Assembly (NCBI RefSeq): GCF_900104345.1
Contig: NZ_FNJN01000001.1
Location: 372,001 to 436,000, forward strand
DNA: 64,000 nucleotides
Direction of reading: 5' to 3'
Source: Microbacterium testaceum StLB037
GTDB lineage: Bacteria > Actinomycetota > Actinomycetes > Actinomycetales > Microbacteriaceae
The notes beneath the pieces were generated by a model. It ran no database searches, was not told the DNA's origin, and worked only from the letters and a program-made list of their open reading frames with translations. Below, in pieces: positions 1 to 7,668 of this stretch; within the stretch, counting starts at the first letter, position 1; each line of letters opens with the position of its first letter. Both the position numbers and the translations under genes were made by a program.

Positions 1-1
1 G

Positions 2-229
2 CGCGTGGCCGTCATGGGCTGCGTCGTCAACGGACCCGGTGAGGCGCGCGACGCCGACCTGGGTGTGGCCTCGGGCAACGGCAAGGGGCAGATCTTCGTG
101 AAGGGCGAGGTCGTCAAGACCGTGCCCGAGAGCGAGATCGTGGCGACGCTGATCGCCGAGGCGAACCGCCTCGCGGCCGAGATGGGCCCCGACGCCGCCA
201 CCGGTACCGCGCAGGTCATCACCGCCTGA
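2..229 (+). CDS. ispG: 4-hydroxy-3-methylbut-2-enyl diphosphate synthase, 3' end
   Basis: Only about the last 75 residues are present; the start lies left of the window. IspG (GcpE) is the [4Fe-4S] enzyme that reductively opens methylerythritol cyclodiphosphate to HMBPP, the penultimate step of the MEP isoprenoid pathway. The fragment carries [10 protein letters not shown], the C-terminal cluster-ligand region with one cysteine and the conserved glutamate, followed by GVASGNGKG and FVKGEVV, which are typical of this domain. The gene downstream has its own -10, so the two probably do not share a transcript. A weak CGCTC/GAGCG hairpin lies in the 74-base gap. Confidence 0.95.
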   Translation, partial: RVAVMGCVVNGPGEARDADLGVASGNGKGQIFVKGEVVKTVPESEIVATLIAEANRLAAEMGPDAATGTAQVITA

Positions 230-287
230 CCGCGTACCCGATCCGCTCTGCGCTCATCTGAGCGTCGGCAGTCGGCTTTTGTTCCGA

Positions 288-293
288 TAGCGT
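288..293 (+). promoter_or_regulatory. -10 element for the BenE-type transporter
   Basis: TAGCGT lies ten bases before the ATG at 304. No convincing -35 is visible. The spacing allows only a very short leader and no Shine-Dalgarno is seen. Confidence 0.4.
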
Positions 294-303
294 CGGAAGT
301 CTC

Positions 304-1491
304 ATGACCGAGACTGCACGCGCCTCCCTCGCCCGCCCGCTCATCGCCGGCGTGGTCACCGCCCTCGTCGGCTTCACCAGCACCTTCGCGGTGGTCCTCA
401 CGGGCCTGCGGGCGGTGGGTGCGACGCCCGCGCAGGCGGCGAGCGGACTGCTCGCCATCACCCTCGTCGTCGGGGTGGGCTGCATCGTGCTGGCCGGTCG
501 TTACCGCATCCCCATCACCGTCGCCTGGTCGACCCCCGGCGTCGCGCTGCTCGCGGCGACCGGCGCCGTCGACGGCGGCTGGCCCGCGGTCGTGGGGGGC
601 TTCCTCGTCTGCGCGGCACTGATCCTGTGCACGGCCCTGTTCCCGCCGCTGGGCGCGCTGATCGCCCGCATCCCTCCCTCCATCGCGCAGGCGATGCTCG
701 CCGGCGTGCTGCTGCCGTTGTGCGTCGCGCCGTTCGTCGGGCTCGTCGACGACCCGTGGGGAGTGGCCCCGGTGCTGATCGTGTGGCTCGTGGCATCCCG
801 TCTGCTTCCCCGGTGGGCCGTGCCGCTCGCCTTCGTCGCGGCGATCGCGGTGGTCGCGGTGGAGCTCACCCGCACGGGAGTGAACGCGGATGCCACCTCG
901 CTCCTGCCCCGGCTGGAGTTCACCGCCCCCGAACTCACGGTCGGCGCGGTCATCGGGATCGCGTTGCCGCTGTTCGTGGTGACGATGGCGTCGCAGAACG
1001 TCCCCGGCGTCGCCGTGATGCGCAGCCTCGGCTACACGGTCCCCTGGCGTCCCGCGATGCTCGTCACCGGCCTCGGCTCGGCGGCCGCCGCGACCTTCGG
1101 CGGACACGCGATGAACCTCGGTGCCATCAGCGCGGCGATCGCGGCGGGCCCCGACTCCCACCCCGACCCGAAGAAGCGCTGGGTGGCCGGCGTCTCGGCG
1201 GGGGGAACATACCTCGTGCTCGGCGCCCTGTCGGCGGCGTTCGCGGCGATCGTGCTGCTCGCCCCCGCCGGCGTCATCCCGGCGGTGGCCGGGGTGGCCC
1301 TGTTCGGCGCGTTCGGCTCCGCCGTGCAGCAGGCCATCGACGACCCCGGAGAGCGGGTGCCGGCCGTGGTGACCTTCCTCGTCGCGGCATCCGGGATCGC
1401 GGTGTTCGGGGTGAGCGCGGCCTTCTGGGCGCTGCTGGCGGGGCTCGTCGTGCGTAGCGTCCTGCACGTGGGACGGCGCCGCGCCGCGTGA
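304..1491 (+). CDS. BenE family benzoate/proton symporter-like permease
   Basis: This is a 395-residue integral membrane protein with about 11-12 hydrophobic segments and almost no soluble part. The order of features matches the BenE family (benzoate:H+ symporter, a branch of the APC/nucleobase transporter fold): an N-terminal GFTSTFAVVLTGL helix, the VAWSTPGVALL half-helix and the VTMASQNVPGVAVM region around residue 230. No benzoate-degrading genes lie nearby, so the substrate is unproven; many actinobacterial copies are annotated only by family. It is flanked by ispG and a toxin-antitoxin module and appears to be a single-gene unit. Confidence 0.85.
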   Translation: MTETARASLARPLIAGVVTALVGFTSTFAVVLTGLRAVGATPAQAASGLLAITLVVGVGCIVLAGRYRIPITVAWSTPGVALLAATGAVDGGWPAVVGGFLVCAALILCTALFPPLGALIARIPPSIAQAMLAGVLLPLCVAPFVGLVDDPWGVAPVLIVWLVASRLLPRWAVPLAFVAAIAVVAVELTRTGVNADATSLLPRLEFTAPELTVGAVIGIALPLFVVTMASQNVPGVAVMRSLGYTVPWRPAMLVTGLGSAAAATFGGHAMNLGAISAAIAAGPDSHPDPKKRWVAGVSAGGTYLVLGALSAAFAAIVLLAPAGVIPAVAGVALFGAFGSAVQQAIDDPGERVPAVVTFLVAASGIAVFGVSAAFWALLAGLVVRSVLHVGRRRAA

Positions 1492-1496
1492 CCGGG

Positions 1497-1518
1497 TTGA
1501 CCAAGTGCGGTTGACCAA
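1497..1518 (+). promoter_or_regulatory. paired TTGACCAA direct repeats, candidate antitoxin operator
   Basis: TTGACCAA occurs at 1497-1504 and 1511-1518, 14 bases apart, just upstream of the antitoxin. Either copy could act as a -35, and a tandem repeat fits an autoregulatory site of the kind toxin-antitoxin promoters use. The element at -10 distance, GAGTCT at 1535-1540, lies six bases before the ATG. Confidence 0.35.
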
Positions 1519-1546
1519 CGTCGGAGGTGGGTGCGAGTCTGGTCGC

Positions 1547-1783
1547 ATGAAGACGTCGCGAGTGAAGGTGCAATACGCCAAGACGCACCTGTCCGCCCTC
1601 ATCGCCTCCGTGCAACGCGGCGACGAGGTCGTCATCGCGCGGGGCGATACCCCGGCCGCGCGGCTGGTCGCCGTCGAGCCGCCGGCGGAGCGGGAGTTGG
1701 GCTTCGTGGCCTACGCGGTCCCGGAGTCGTTCTCCGACCCCCTGCCCGAAGGGGAGCTCTCCGCCTGGGAGGTCGGTGCGTGA
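1547..1783 (+). CDS. type II antitoxin, Phd/YefM family
   Basis: A protein of 78 residues starting MKTSRVKVQYAKTHLSALI. The N-terminal half has the Phd/YefM fold signature: a short strand, then AKTHLSALIASVQRGDEVVIARGDTPAARLVAV, in which the GDEVVI..G.P.A.LV pattern is diagnostic of the DNA-binding domain. The C-terminal half is short and charged, as expected for the toxin-wrapping segment. The ATG at 1547 is preferred over an upstream GTG because it sits six bases after a -10-like element, like many genes here. Its stop overlaps the toxin start by four bases (GTGA), so translation is coupled. It should neutralise the toxin and repress its own promoter. Confidence 0.85.
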   Translation: MKTSRVKVQYAKTHLSALIASVQRGDEVVIARGDTPAARLVAVEPPAERELGFVAYAVPESFSDPLPEGELSAWEVGA

Positions 1784-2169
1784 GGTATCTGCTCGACACG
1801 CACACGCTCCTCTGGGCGCTGACCGCCCCGGATCGCCTCGGCCCGGCCTCCTCGACGATCCTCGCCGACCCGTCGTCGACGATCGTCGTGTCCGCCGCCT
1901 CGGCGTGGGAGATCTCGACGAAGCAGAGGATCGGCAAGCTCCCGCACGCTGACGCGCTCGTCGGGGGCTACGCGCGCCATCTCGATCGCCTCGGCGCGGA
2001 GAGGCTCCCCATCGATGAGACCCACGCGCTCCTCGCCGGAGCCCTCCAGTGGGATCATCGTGACCCGTTCAACCGGATGCTCGCCGCGCAGGCGATGGTG
2101 GAGTCCCTCACGCTTCTCAGCAGCGACGACGCGTTCTCTCGGTTGGCGGGCCTCGCCGTTCAGTGGTGA
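1780..2169 (+). CDS. PIN-domain (VapC-type) toxin ribonuclease
   Basis: A protein of 129 residues. PIN-domain acidic residues are visible in order: LLDTHTLLW (Asp near residue 6), WEISTKQRIGKL (Glu near 46), HRDPFNRMLAAQA (Asp near 96) and SSDDAFS. This subgroup, paired with Phd/YefM antitoxins, is often labelled PIN_Sll0205-like. Members cut structured RNA such as tRNA or rRNA with Mg2+. The GTG start overlaps the antitoxin stop. All catalytic acids are present, so the toxin looks intact. The specific RNA target cannot be read from sequence. Confidence 0.88.
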   Translation: MRYLLDTHTLLWALTAPDRLGPASSTILADPSSTIVVSAASAWEISTKQRIGKLPHADALVGGYARHLDRLGAERLPIDETHALLAGALQWDHRDPFNRMLAAQAMVESLTLLSSDDAFSRLAGLAVQW

Positions 2170-2274
2170 GACCTGGGTGCCCGGGGGAGGTGAGTGGTCG
2201 AGCCGTCACCCTTTCGTTACCGAAACTTCCGCGTCGGTCGTGAACCGATCGACGGATCATGGACATTAGAGAGT

Positions 2275-2802
2275 GTGGATGACGATGACGCCGGGCTGTG
2301 GACCCGGGTGCGCCAAGGCGACGAGCACGCGCTCGCCGCGTTGTTCGATCGGTATGACGCGCGCCTGTTCCGGCACGCGTCGCGGCTGCTGACCCATCGC
2401 GAGGATGCGAAGGACGCCGTGACCGTGGCGTTCTTCGAGCTGTGGCGCAAACGCGTCTCGGTGCGTCTGGTCGACGGGTCGCCTCTGCCGTGGCTGCTGA
2501 CGACCGTCGCGCATTGCGCACGGAACCTCGAGCGCTCGAGCAGGAGGTACCGCGCCCTGCTCGATCGAGCACCGGTCGCGGAGGCCGCAACGGCCGGGCA
2601 CGACGAGAGCGGAGTGCTCTCGGCACTCAAGCGGCTGCCCGAGCGCGAGCAGGCGGTCGTGGTGCTGTCGGTGCTCGAGGGCTACGCGGAGCGCGAGGTC
2701 GCTCAGGCCCTCGGCATCCCGGCGGGAACGGTGAAGTCGCGGCTCGCCCGCGCCAAAGCGAAACTGCGCGACGAGGTCGCGATGGAAGGGGCACGGGCAT
2801 GA
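2275..2802 (+). CDS. ECF-type RNA polymerase sigma factor
   Basis: A protein of 175 residues. Region 2 runs from ALAALFDRYDARLFRHASRLL through REDAKDAVTVAFFELWRKR (the -10 recognition helix), and region 4 from LKRLPEREQAVVVLSVLEGY to IPAGTVKSRLARAKAKLR (the -35 helix-turn-helix). The GTG at 2275 gives a normal ECF N-terminus; an in-frame GTG at 2194 behind GGGGGAGG would add 27 residues and cannot be excluded. Its stop overlaps the next ATG by four bases (ATGA), so it is co-translated with the membrane-anchored partner, which probably controls it. The target regulon is not visible. Confidence 0.88.
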   Translation: MDDDDAGLWTRVRQGDEHALAALFDRYDARLFRHASRLLTHREDAKDAVTVAFFELWRKRVSVRLVDGSPLPWLLTTVAHCARNLERSSRRYRALLDRAPVAEAATAGHDESGVLSALKRLPEREQAVVVLSVLEGYAEREVAQALGIPAGTVKSRLARAKAKLRDEVAMEGARA

Positions 2803-3917
2803 ACGACGAACTGACGCCCTCCGAGCGCGCGGCCCTGCGCGCCCGCATCGTGGGCGGCGCCCACGACATCACGCCCGTCGGGGCGCACCGCAACGCCTGG
2901 ATCGCGGGCTCCGTGGCGGCGGCTCTGGTGGTCGCGATCGCCGGGGGAGTGGCGGTGACCTCGACGCTGAGCGCGCCCGAGATCGCGACGACGCCGTCGC
3001 CGAGCCCGACCGCCACCGTGGCGCCGGTGCCGACCCCGACGCCGACGGTCGCGCCAACCCCGACCCCGGCACCTACCCCCCTGGCCACGGCGCCCGTCCT
3101 CGCTTTCGGCGGCGACTGTTCGGCTGTGCTCGATGCCGATGCGGCATCTTCGGTGGTCGGTGTTCCGATGCGTCTGTGGGAGGGGCTGTCCGTCTGGGAC
3201 GCTCGATCGCTGGGCGGGGTCTCGTGCCACTGGCGGACGCAGGACTCCTCGGGGTGGCAGTCGGTGGGCGTCACCGTTCTCCCCTACTCCGTCGTGCCGG
3301 ACGCCGTCCGCGCGAGAATCGGCGTCGCCCCGGTCTGCGAGGGCGGACCATGCGACTATTCGGAACGCTTCGGGGACGCGTGGGTGTCCGCGTACGCGAG
3401 CAGCGCCTCCGTGGCGTTGGACGCGGTAGCGGCGGTGGGGTCGCGCGCTGCCGCCTCGCCGGGAATCGAGCGGGCGCTTCCGGCGGCGGCCTGGCATCTC
3501 GATGGCTGTCAGGACCGTCTCCGTGGCGCCGTCGAGCAGACCCTTGGCCGTGTCGGACTTGAACCGGTGGGAACCGACAACGTGCCGCAGGGTCAAGAGT
3601 GGGACGTTCTCACCGGGCGCGGCGCCGCCGCCTGGTGCTCGGTCGCCCCTCCCGTCTACGACGATCCGGACTACTTCACACTGCGACTCAGCATCGCCGC
3701 CGGTGCGCAATCCGATGCGAGCGAGGTGGAGCGGTTCGGGGGCATTCCGGTTCAGGTCAACGGTGCCCGAGCGGCCTGGTGGATCCCACCCGCGAACGGG
3801 GTCGGCGGGCGCCTGCGGGCGGACGCCGACGGGGGAATCATCGAGGCGGTGGGCACGGATCTCACACAGGAGCAGATGCGCGCCCTCGCCGAGAACATCA
3901 TCGGCGCGCTCGGGTGA
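2799..3917 (+). CDS. membrane-anchored extracytoplasmic protein, probable sigma-factor partner
   Basis: A protein of 372 residues in three parts: about 30 cytoplasmic residues ([17 protein letters not shown]), one transmembrane helix at roughly 35-58 ([20 protein letters not shown]), then a Thr/Pro/Ala-rich spacer at about 65-100 ([15 protein letters not shown]) and an exported domain of about 270 residues. Several cysteines in the exported domain (such as GGDCSAVL and VSCHWRT) may form disulfides. I do not recognise the domain. Overlap with the ECF sigma gene suggests the short cytoplasmic part acts as anti-sigma or sensor, but no zinc anti-sigma HxxxCxxC motif is present. The C.W pattern recalls the lipoprotein at 25338. 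Confidence 0.7.
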   Translation: MNDELTPSERAALRARIVGGAHDITPVGAHRNAWIAGSVAAALVVAIAGGVAVTSTLSAPEIATTPSPSPTATVAPVPTPTPTVAPTPTPAPTPLATAPVLAFGGDCSAVLDADAASSVVGVPMRLWEGLSVWDARSLGGVSCHWRTQDSSGWQSVGVTVLPYSVVPDAVRARIGVAPVCEGGPCDYSERFGDAWVSAYASSASVALDAVAAVGSRAAASPGIERALPAAAWHLDGCQDRLRGAVEQTLGRVGLEPVGTDNVPQGQEWDVLTGRGAAAWCSVAPPVYDDPDYFTLRLSIAAGAQSDASEVERFGGIPVQVNGARAAWWIPPANGVGGRLRADADGGIIEAVGTDLTQEQMRALAENIIGALG

Positions 3918-3950
3918 CCCCTGGCATCCGTCCCCCCTGCCCTCGCGCCC

Positions 3951-3956
3951 TAGACT
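3951..3956 (+). promoter_or_regulatory. -10 element for proS (leaderless)
   Basis: TAGACT is followed by eight bases and the GTG start of proS. No ribosome-binding site precedes the GTG, which fits a leaderless transcript. Confidence 0.55.
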
Positions 3957-3964
3957 CGACTCTC

Positions 3965-5761
3965 GTGGTCACCCGTCTGTCGAAGTACTTCCTCCGCACG
4001 CTCCGCGAAGATCCCTCGGATGCCGAGGTCACGAGCCACCGCCTGCTCGTGCGCGCCGGTTACATCCGTCGCAACGCCCCGGGCGTCTTCGCGTGGCTCC
4101 CTCTGGGTCTGAGGGTCAAGGCCAAGATCGAGGCCGTCGTCCGCGAGGAGATGGCGAACGCCGGAGCGTTCGAGGTGCACTTCCCGGCTCTGCTGCCCCG
4201 CGAGCCGTACGAGGTCACGGGCCGCTGGGAGGAGTACGGCGACGCGCTGTTCCGCCTGCAGGACCGCAAGGGAGCCGACTACCTTCTCGCGCCCACGCAC
4301 GAGGAGATGTTCACCCTCCTGGTGAAGGACTTGTACTCGTCGTACAAGGACCTGCCGCTGACGATCTACCAGATCCAGGACAAGTACCGCGACGAGGCGC
4401 GTCCCCGCGCCGGCCTCCTGCGCGGCCGCGAGTTCACGATGAAGGACGCGTACTCGTTCGACGCGACGGATGCCGGACTCGACGCCTCGTACCAGGCTCA
4501 GCGTGACGCCTACGAGCGCATCTTCACCCGCCTGGGTCTCGAGTACGTGATCGTCGCCGCCGACGCCGGCGCGATGGGCGGATCGAAGTCCGAGGAGTTC
4601 CTGCACCCGACCCCGATCGGCGAGGACACCTTCGTGCGCTCGGCCGGCGGTTACGCGGCCAACGTCGAGGCCTTCACGACCGTCGTGCCCGATGCGCTGC
4701 CGATCGAGGGTCAGCCCGAGGCCGTGATCTTCGATTCGCCGAACACCCCGACGATCGCGACCCTCGTCGACCACTCGAACGCGCACCTCGACGCCCCGGC
4801 TCCCGGCATCGCCGGCCCGGCCACGGCCGAGGCCACCCAGTGGACGGCCGCGCACACGCTCAAGAACGTCGTGCTCGCCCTCACGCACCTCGACGGCACG
4901 CGCGAGCTGGTCGTCGTGGGCCTTCCCGGTGACCGCGACGTCGACGACAAGCGCGTCGAGGTCGCCTTCGCCCCCGCGGAGGTCGAGGCGGCCACCGAGG
5001 CCGACTTCGCGAAGAATCCCCTGCTGGTCAAGGGCTACATCGGCCCCTGGTCGCCGACCGGCGCCGTGCTGGGCGAGGAGTCGGCGACGAAGATCCGTTA
5101 CTACCTCGACCCCCGAGTGGTCGATGGCACGGCGTGGATCACGGGCGCCAACATCGACCAGAAGCACGTGCACTCGCTCGTCGCGGGCCGCGACTTCGTC
5201 GGCGACGGCTTCGTCGAGGTCTCGACCGTGCGCGCGGGAGACCCCGCCCCCGACGGCTCCGGCCCGGTGGAGCTGGCCCGCGGTATGGAGATCGGCCACG
5301 TCTTCCAGCTCGGCCGCAAGTACGCCGAGGCGCTGGGGCTGAAGGTGCTCGACGAGAACGGCAAGCTCGCCACCGTCACGATGGGTTCATACGGCATCGG
5401 CGTCACCCGCATCCTCGCGATCATCGCCGAGCTCAACAACGACGACAAGGGCCTCATCTGGCCCGCGTCCGTCGCCCCGTTCGACGTGCACGTGGTCGCG
5501 ACCGGCCGTGAGGCCGCCGCGTTCGAGCTCGCGGCATCCGTCTCCGACCAGCTCGAGGCCGCCGGTCTCGACGTGCTCTACGACGACCGCCCCAAGGTGT
5601 CGCCGGGCGTGAAGTTCGGCGACGCCGAGCTCGTCGGCATCCCGCGCATCCTGATCGTCGGTCGCGGCGCCGCCGAGGGCCAGGTCGAGCTCTGGGACCG
5701 CCGCACGGGCCAACGCGACACTGTGTCGGTTGACGACGCCGTGGCAGCGCTCACGCGCTGA
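3965..5761 (+). CDS. proS: prolyl-tRNA synthetase
   Basis: A protein of 598 residues, the normal length for bacterial-type class II ProRS, which charges tRNA-Pro in the cytoplasm. The N-terminus has [27 protein letters not shown] and WLPLG (motif 1 region). PTHEEMFT and [16 protein letters not shown] belong to motif 2, with the editing (INS) domain at about residues 220-400. [10 protein letters not shown] is motif 3, and the anticodon-binding domain starts near residue 500. The GTG at 3965 is chosen because VTRLSKYF is the family's usual beginning. It is followed by a good terminator at 5771-5813. In many actinobacteria proS lies close upstream of rimP-nusA; here 6 kb of other genes separate it from nusA. 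Confidence 0.97.
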   Translation: MVTRLSKYFLRTLREDPSDAEVTSHRLLVRAGYIRRNAPGVFAWLPLGLRVKAKIEAVVREEMANAGAFEVHFPALLPREPYEVTGRWEEYGDALFRLQDRKGADYLLAPTHEEMFTLLVKDLYSSYKDLPLTIYQIQDKYRDEARPRAGLLRGREFTMKDAYSFDATDAGLDASYQAQRDAYERIFTRLGLEYVIVAADAGAMGGSKSEEFLHPTPIGEDTFVRSAGGYAANVEAFTTVVPDALPIEGQPEAVIFDSPNTPTIATLVDHSNAHLDAPAPGIAGPATAEATQWTAAHTLKNVVLALTHLDGTRELVVVGLPGDRDVDDKRVEVAFAPAEVEAATEADFAKNPLLVKGYIGPWSPTGAVLGEESATKIRYYLDPRVVDGTAWITGANIDQKHVHSLVAGRDFVGDGFVEVSTVRAGDPAPDGSGPVELARGMEIGHVFQLGRKYAEALGLKVLDENGKLATVTMGSYGIGVTRILAIIAELNNDDKGLIWPASVAPFDVHVVATGREAAAFELAASVSDQLEAAGLDVLYDDRPKVSPGVKFGDAELVGIPRILIVGRGAAEGQVELWDRRTGQRDTVSVDDAVAALTR

Positions 5762-5770
5762 TCCTGCACC

Positions 5771-5813
5771 GAAACGGCATCCGTCCCGCACTTGCCGGGA
5801 GGGGTGCCGTTTC
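5771..5813 (+). terminator. hairpin after proS
   Basis: GAAACGGCA at 5771-5779 pairs with TGCCGTTTC at 5805-5813, with further wobble pairing inside. It sits just past the proS stop. Confidence 0.6.
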
Positions 5814-5839
5814 GTCGTCCACCCGTGCGCCGGCATGGG

Positions 5840-5845
5840 TAGCGT
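5840..5845 (+). promoter_or_regulatory. -10 element for the aldo/keto reductase
   Basis: TAGCGT lies seven bases before the ATG at 5853, with no Shine-Dalgarno: a leaderless arrangement. Confidence 0.5.
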
Positions 5846-5852
5846 GGATGCC

Positions 5853-6674
5853 ATGATCTCGGCTCCCCGTCTGTCCCTGTCCGACGGCTCCACCATCCCG
5901 CAGCTCGGCGTCGGCACGTACAAGGTGCCGGCCGACGTGACCGCCGGCCTCGTCGAGGGCGCACTCGCCGCCGGGTACCGCCACATCGACACGGCCGCGC
6001 TCTACGGCAACGAGGTGGAGGTCGGCGAGGGGCTGCGCGCGTCGGGACTCAAGCGTGACGAGGTGTTCGTCACCACCAAGGTGTGGAACGACGACCAGGG
6101 GTTCGACGAGACGCTGCGGGCCTTCGACACCAGCGCCGCGAAGCTCGGGCTCGACCGGGTCGACCTGTACCTCATCCACTGGCCGATCCCGAGCGCCGAC
6201 CGCTACGTCGACACCTGGAAGGCGCTCCAGCGCCTGCAGCAGGAGGGGCGGGCGACGTCGATCGGCGTCAGCAACTTCTCGGTCGTGCACCTCGAGCGCC
6301 TTCGCGACGAGACCGGACTGCTGCCTGCCGTGAATCAGGTCGAGCTGCACCCGCGCTTCCCGCAGACCGAGCTGGTCGACTGGCACGTCGCGAACGGCAT
6401 CGTGACCGAGTCGTGGGCACCGCTCGCGCGCGGCGGCCTGCTCGACGAGCCCGTGCTCACCCGCATCGCCGAGAAGTACGGCAAGTCGCCGGCCCAGGTC
6501 GTGATCCGCTGGCACCTGGATCGGGACCTCGTGGTGTTCCCGAAGTCGGTGTCGCTCGACCGCATCCGCGAGAACGGAGACGTCTTCGACTTCACCCTCG
6601 ACGACGACGACCGCGCGGCCATCGCGGGCCTCGACACGGGTGAGCGCACGGGTCGCAACCCCGACCTCGACTGA
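5853..6674 (+). CDS. aldo/keto reductase (2,5-diketo-gluconate reductase-like)
   Basis: A protein of 273 residues with the full AKR catalytic tetrad: Asp46 and Tyr51 in HIDTAALYGNEVEVGEG, Lys76 in VTTKVW and His109 in LYLIHWP. GVSNFS and the late FPKSV.L.RI.EN motif bind NADPH. The length and motifs place it with AKR5-type enzymes that reduce small carbonyls or diketo sugar acids; the real substrate is not evident. A single-gene unit between proS and the convergent DUF1206 gene, only nine bases away. Contrast the degenerate AKR-like protein at 60313. Confidence 0.9.
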   Translation: MISAPRLSLSDGSTIPQLGVGTYKVPADVTAGLVEGALAAGYRHIDTAALYGNEVEVGEGLRASGLKRDEVFVTTKVWNDDQGFDETLRAFDTSAAKLGLDRVDLYLIHWPIPSADRYVDTWKALQRLQQEGRATSIGVSNFSVVHLERLRDETGLLPAVNQVELHPRFPQTELVDWHVANGIVTESWAPLARGGLLDEPVLTRIAEKYGKSPAQVVIRWHLDRDLVVFPKSVSLDRIRENGDVFDFTLDDDDRAAIAGLDTGERTGRNPDLD

Positions 6675-6683
6675 GGCCCGAGC

Positions 6684-7493
6684 TCAGGCGTCGAGGCGGG
6701 CGTACCGCGCGCGGAAGATCGTGAAGACGCCGTAAGCGAGGAATCCCGCCCCGACGAGACAGGCGAGCACGGGACCGGCGGGCAGCGCCACGACGGCGGC
6801 GGTGGCGCCGTCGAGTCCGCCCGCGGTGTCGGGTTCGACGGTGACGGCGGCGACGACCACCAGCACGCCCACGATCAGCAGTGCCACGCCCTTCGCGACG
6901 AACCCGAGCACACCGAGCACCGTGAGGGCGAAGCCCCCGGGCCCGGCGGGCGTGCGCACCTTGGAGTGGAACGACCGGCGCAGGCCCATCCAGACGAAGC
7001 CGATACCGACCGCCGCCACCGCGAGACCGACCGCACCGAGCACGAATCCGCCGATCGGCCAGGTGAGAACACCCTGGCTGAGGTCTTCGGCCGCCTGTTC
7101 CGCCCTCGGACGGGCCCCCAGGGCCACGGATGCCGAGACGAGGCCGATCGCGACGAACACGAGGCCCTGCGGAGCTTCGGTGAAGATTCGTCCGATGCGT
7201 CGCCACACCGACAGATGGCGCGGCGCGAACGCCTGCAGCAGGTGCCAAGCACCGAGGGCGACGAGTCCGACGGCGAGGGCCCACAGTGCCGCCGCTCCGA
7301 GGGGCACCGCGGCGACCGCGCGGAACGCCCCTGTCTGGTCGCTGTCCTCGGTCGCGCCGAAGCCGACGGCGATCACCAGAGCGCCGATGAGAAGGTGCAG
7401 GATGCCGTTGGCCGCGTACCCCGCGCGCGCGGCGATGCGGAACGCGGGGTTGGCCTCCGCGTCCCGGGCGGCTTCGCGAGCGGAGGTGGACAC
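6684..7493 (-). CDS. DUF1206 family membrane protein
   Basis: A protein of 269 residues with six transmembrane helices arranged as three repeats of about 70-80 residues. Each repeat begins with a G(Y/F).A.G.LH/VAKGVALL-type motif (ARAGYAANGILHLLIGA, APQGLVFVAIGLVSA, GFVAKGVALLIVGVL), which is the DUF1206 signature common in actinobacteria. Function is unknown. The GTG start is picked because TACGGT sits exactly six bases upstream; an extended N-terminus would be arginine-rich and unlikely. Divergent from glgP, with the two -10 elements about 150 bases apart. Confidence 0.85.
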   Translation of the reverse strand: MSTSAREAARDAEANPAFRIAARAGYAANGILHLLIGALVIAVGFGATEDSDQTGAFRAVAAVPLGAAALWALAVGLVALGAWHLLQAFAPRHLSVWRRIGRIFTEAPQGLVFVAIGLVSASVALGARPRAEQAAEDLSQGVLTWPIGGFVLGAVGLAVAAVGIGFVWMGLRRSFHSKVRTPAGPGGFALTVLGVLGFVAKGVALLIVGVLVVVAAVTVEPDTAGGLDGATAAVVALPAGPVLACLVGAGFLAYGVFTIFRARYARLDA

Positions 7494-7499
7494 TCGGGA

Positions 7500-7505
7500 A
7501 CCGTA
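7500..7505 (-). promoter_or_regulatory. -10 element for the DUF1206 gene
   Basis: On the minus strand TACGGT, then six bases, then GTG. Leaderless geometry. Confidence 0.5.
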
Positions 7506-7656
7506 CGCGGGTTGGCCGCCGGGCGACAATCCGGTTGTGCGTCCGCGCCTTCCGCGACGAGCGCGGCGAGGGGGTCGGGGGGAGGCGTCATGCGGCGCCG
7601 GGGTGAAGATCGTGTGTCGTTCCCGTTCCGCGTTGGCGTGAGCGGGCCGCACTGAT

Positions 7657-7662
7657 TACGGT
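7657..7662 (+). promoter_or_regulatory. -10 element for glgP
   Basis: TACGGT, six bases, then the ATG at 7669. Leaderless geometry; the hexamer is the same as that of the divergent neighbour. Confidence 0.55.
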
Positions 7663-7668
7663 CGGATC

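Noticed and set aside
2194..2274. upstream GTG start for the ECF sigma factor
   Set aside because: The extra 27 residues are untypical and the ribosome-binding site is too close (three bases); kept only as an alternative.
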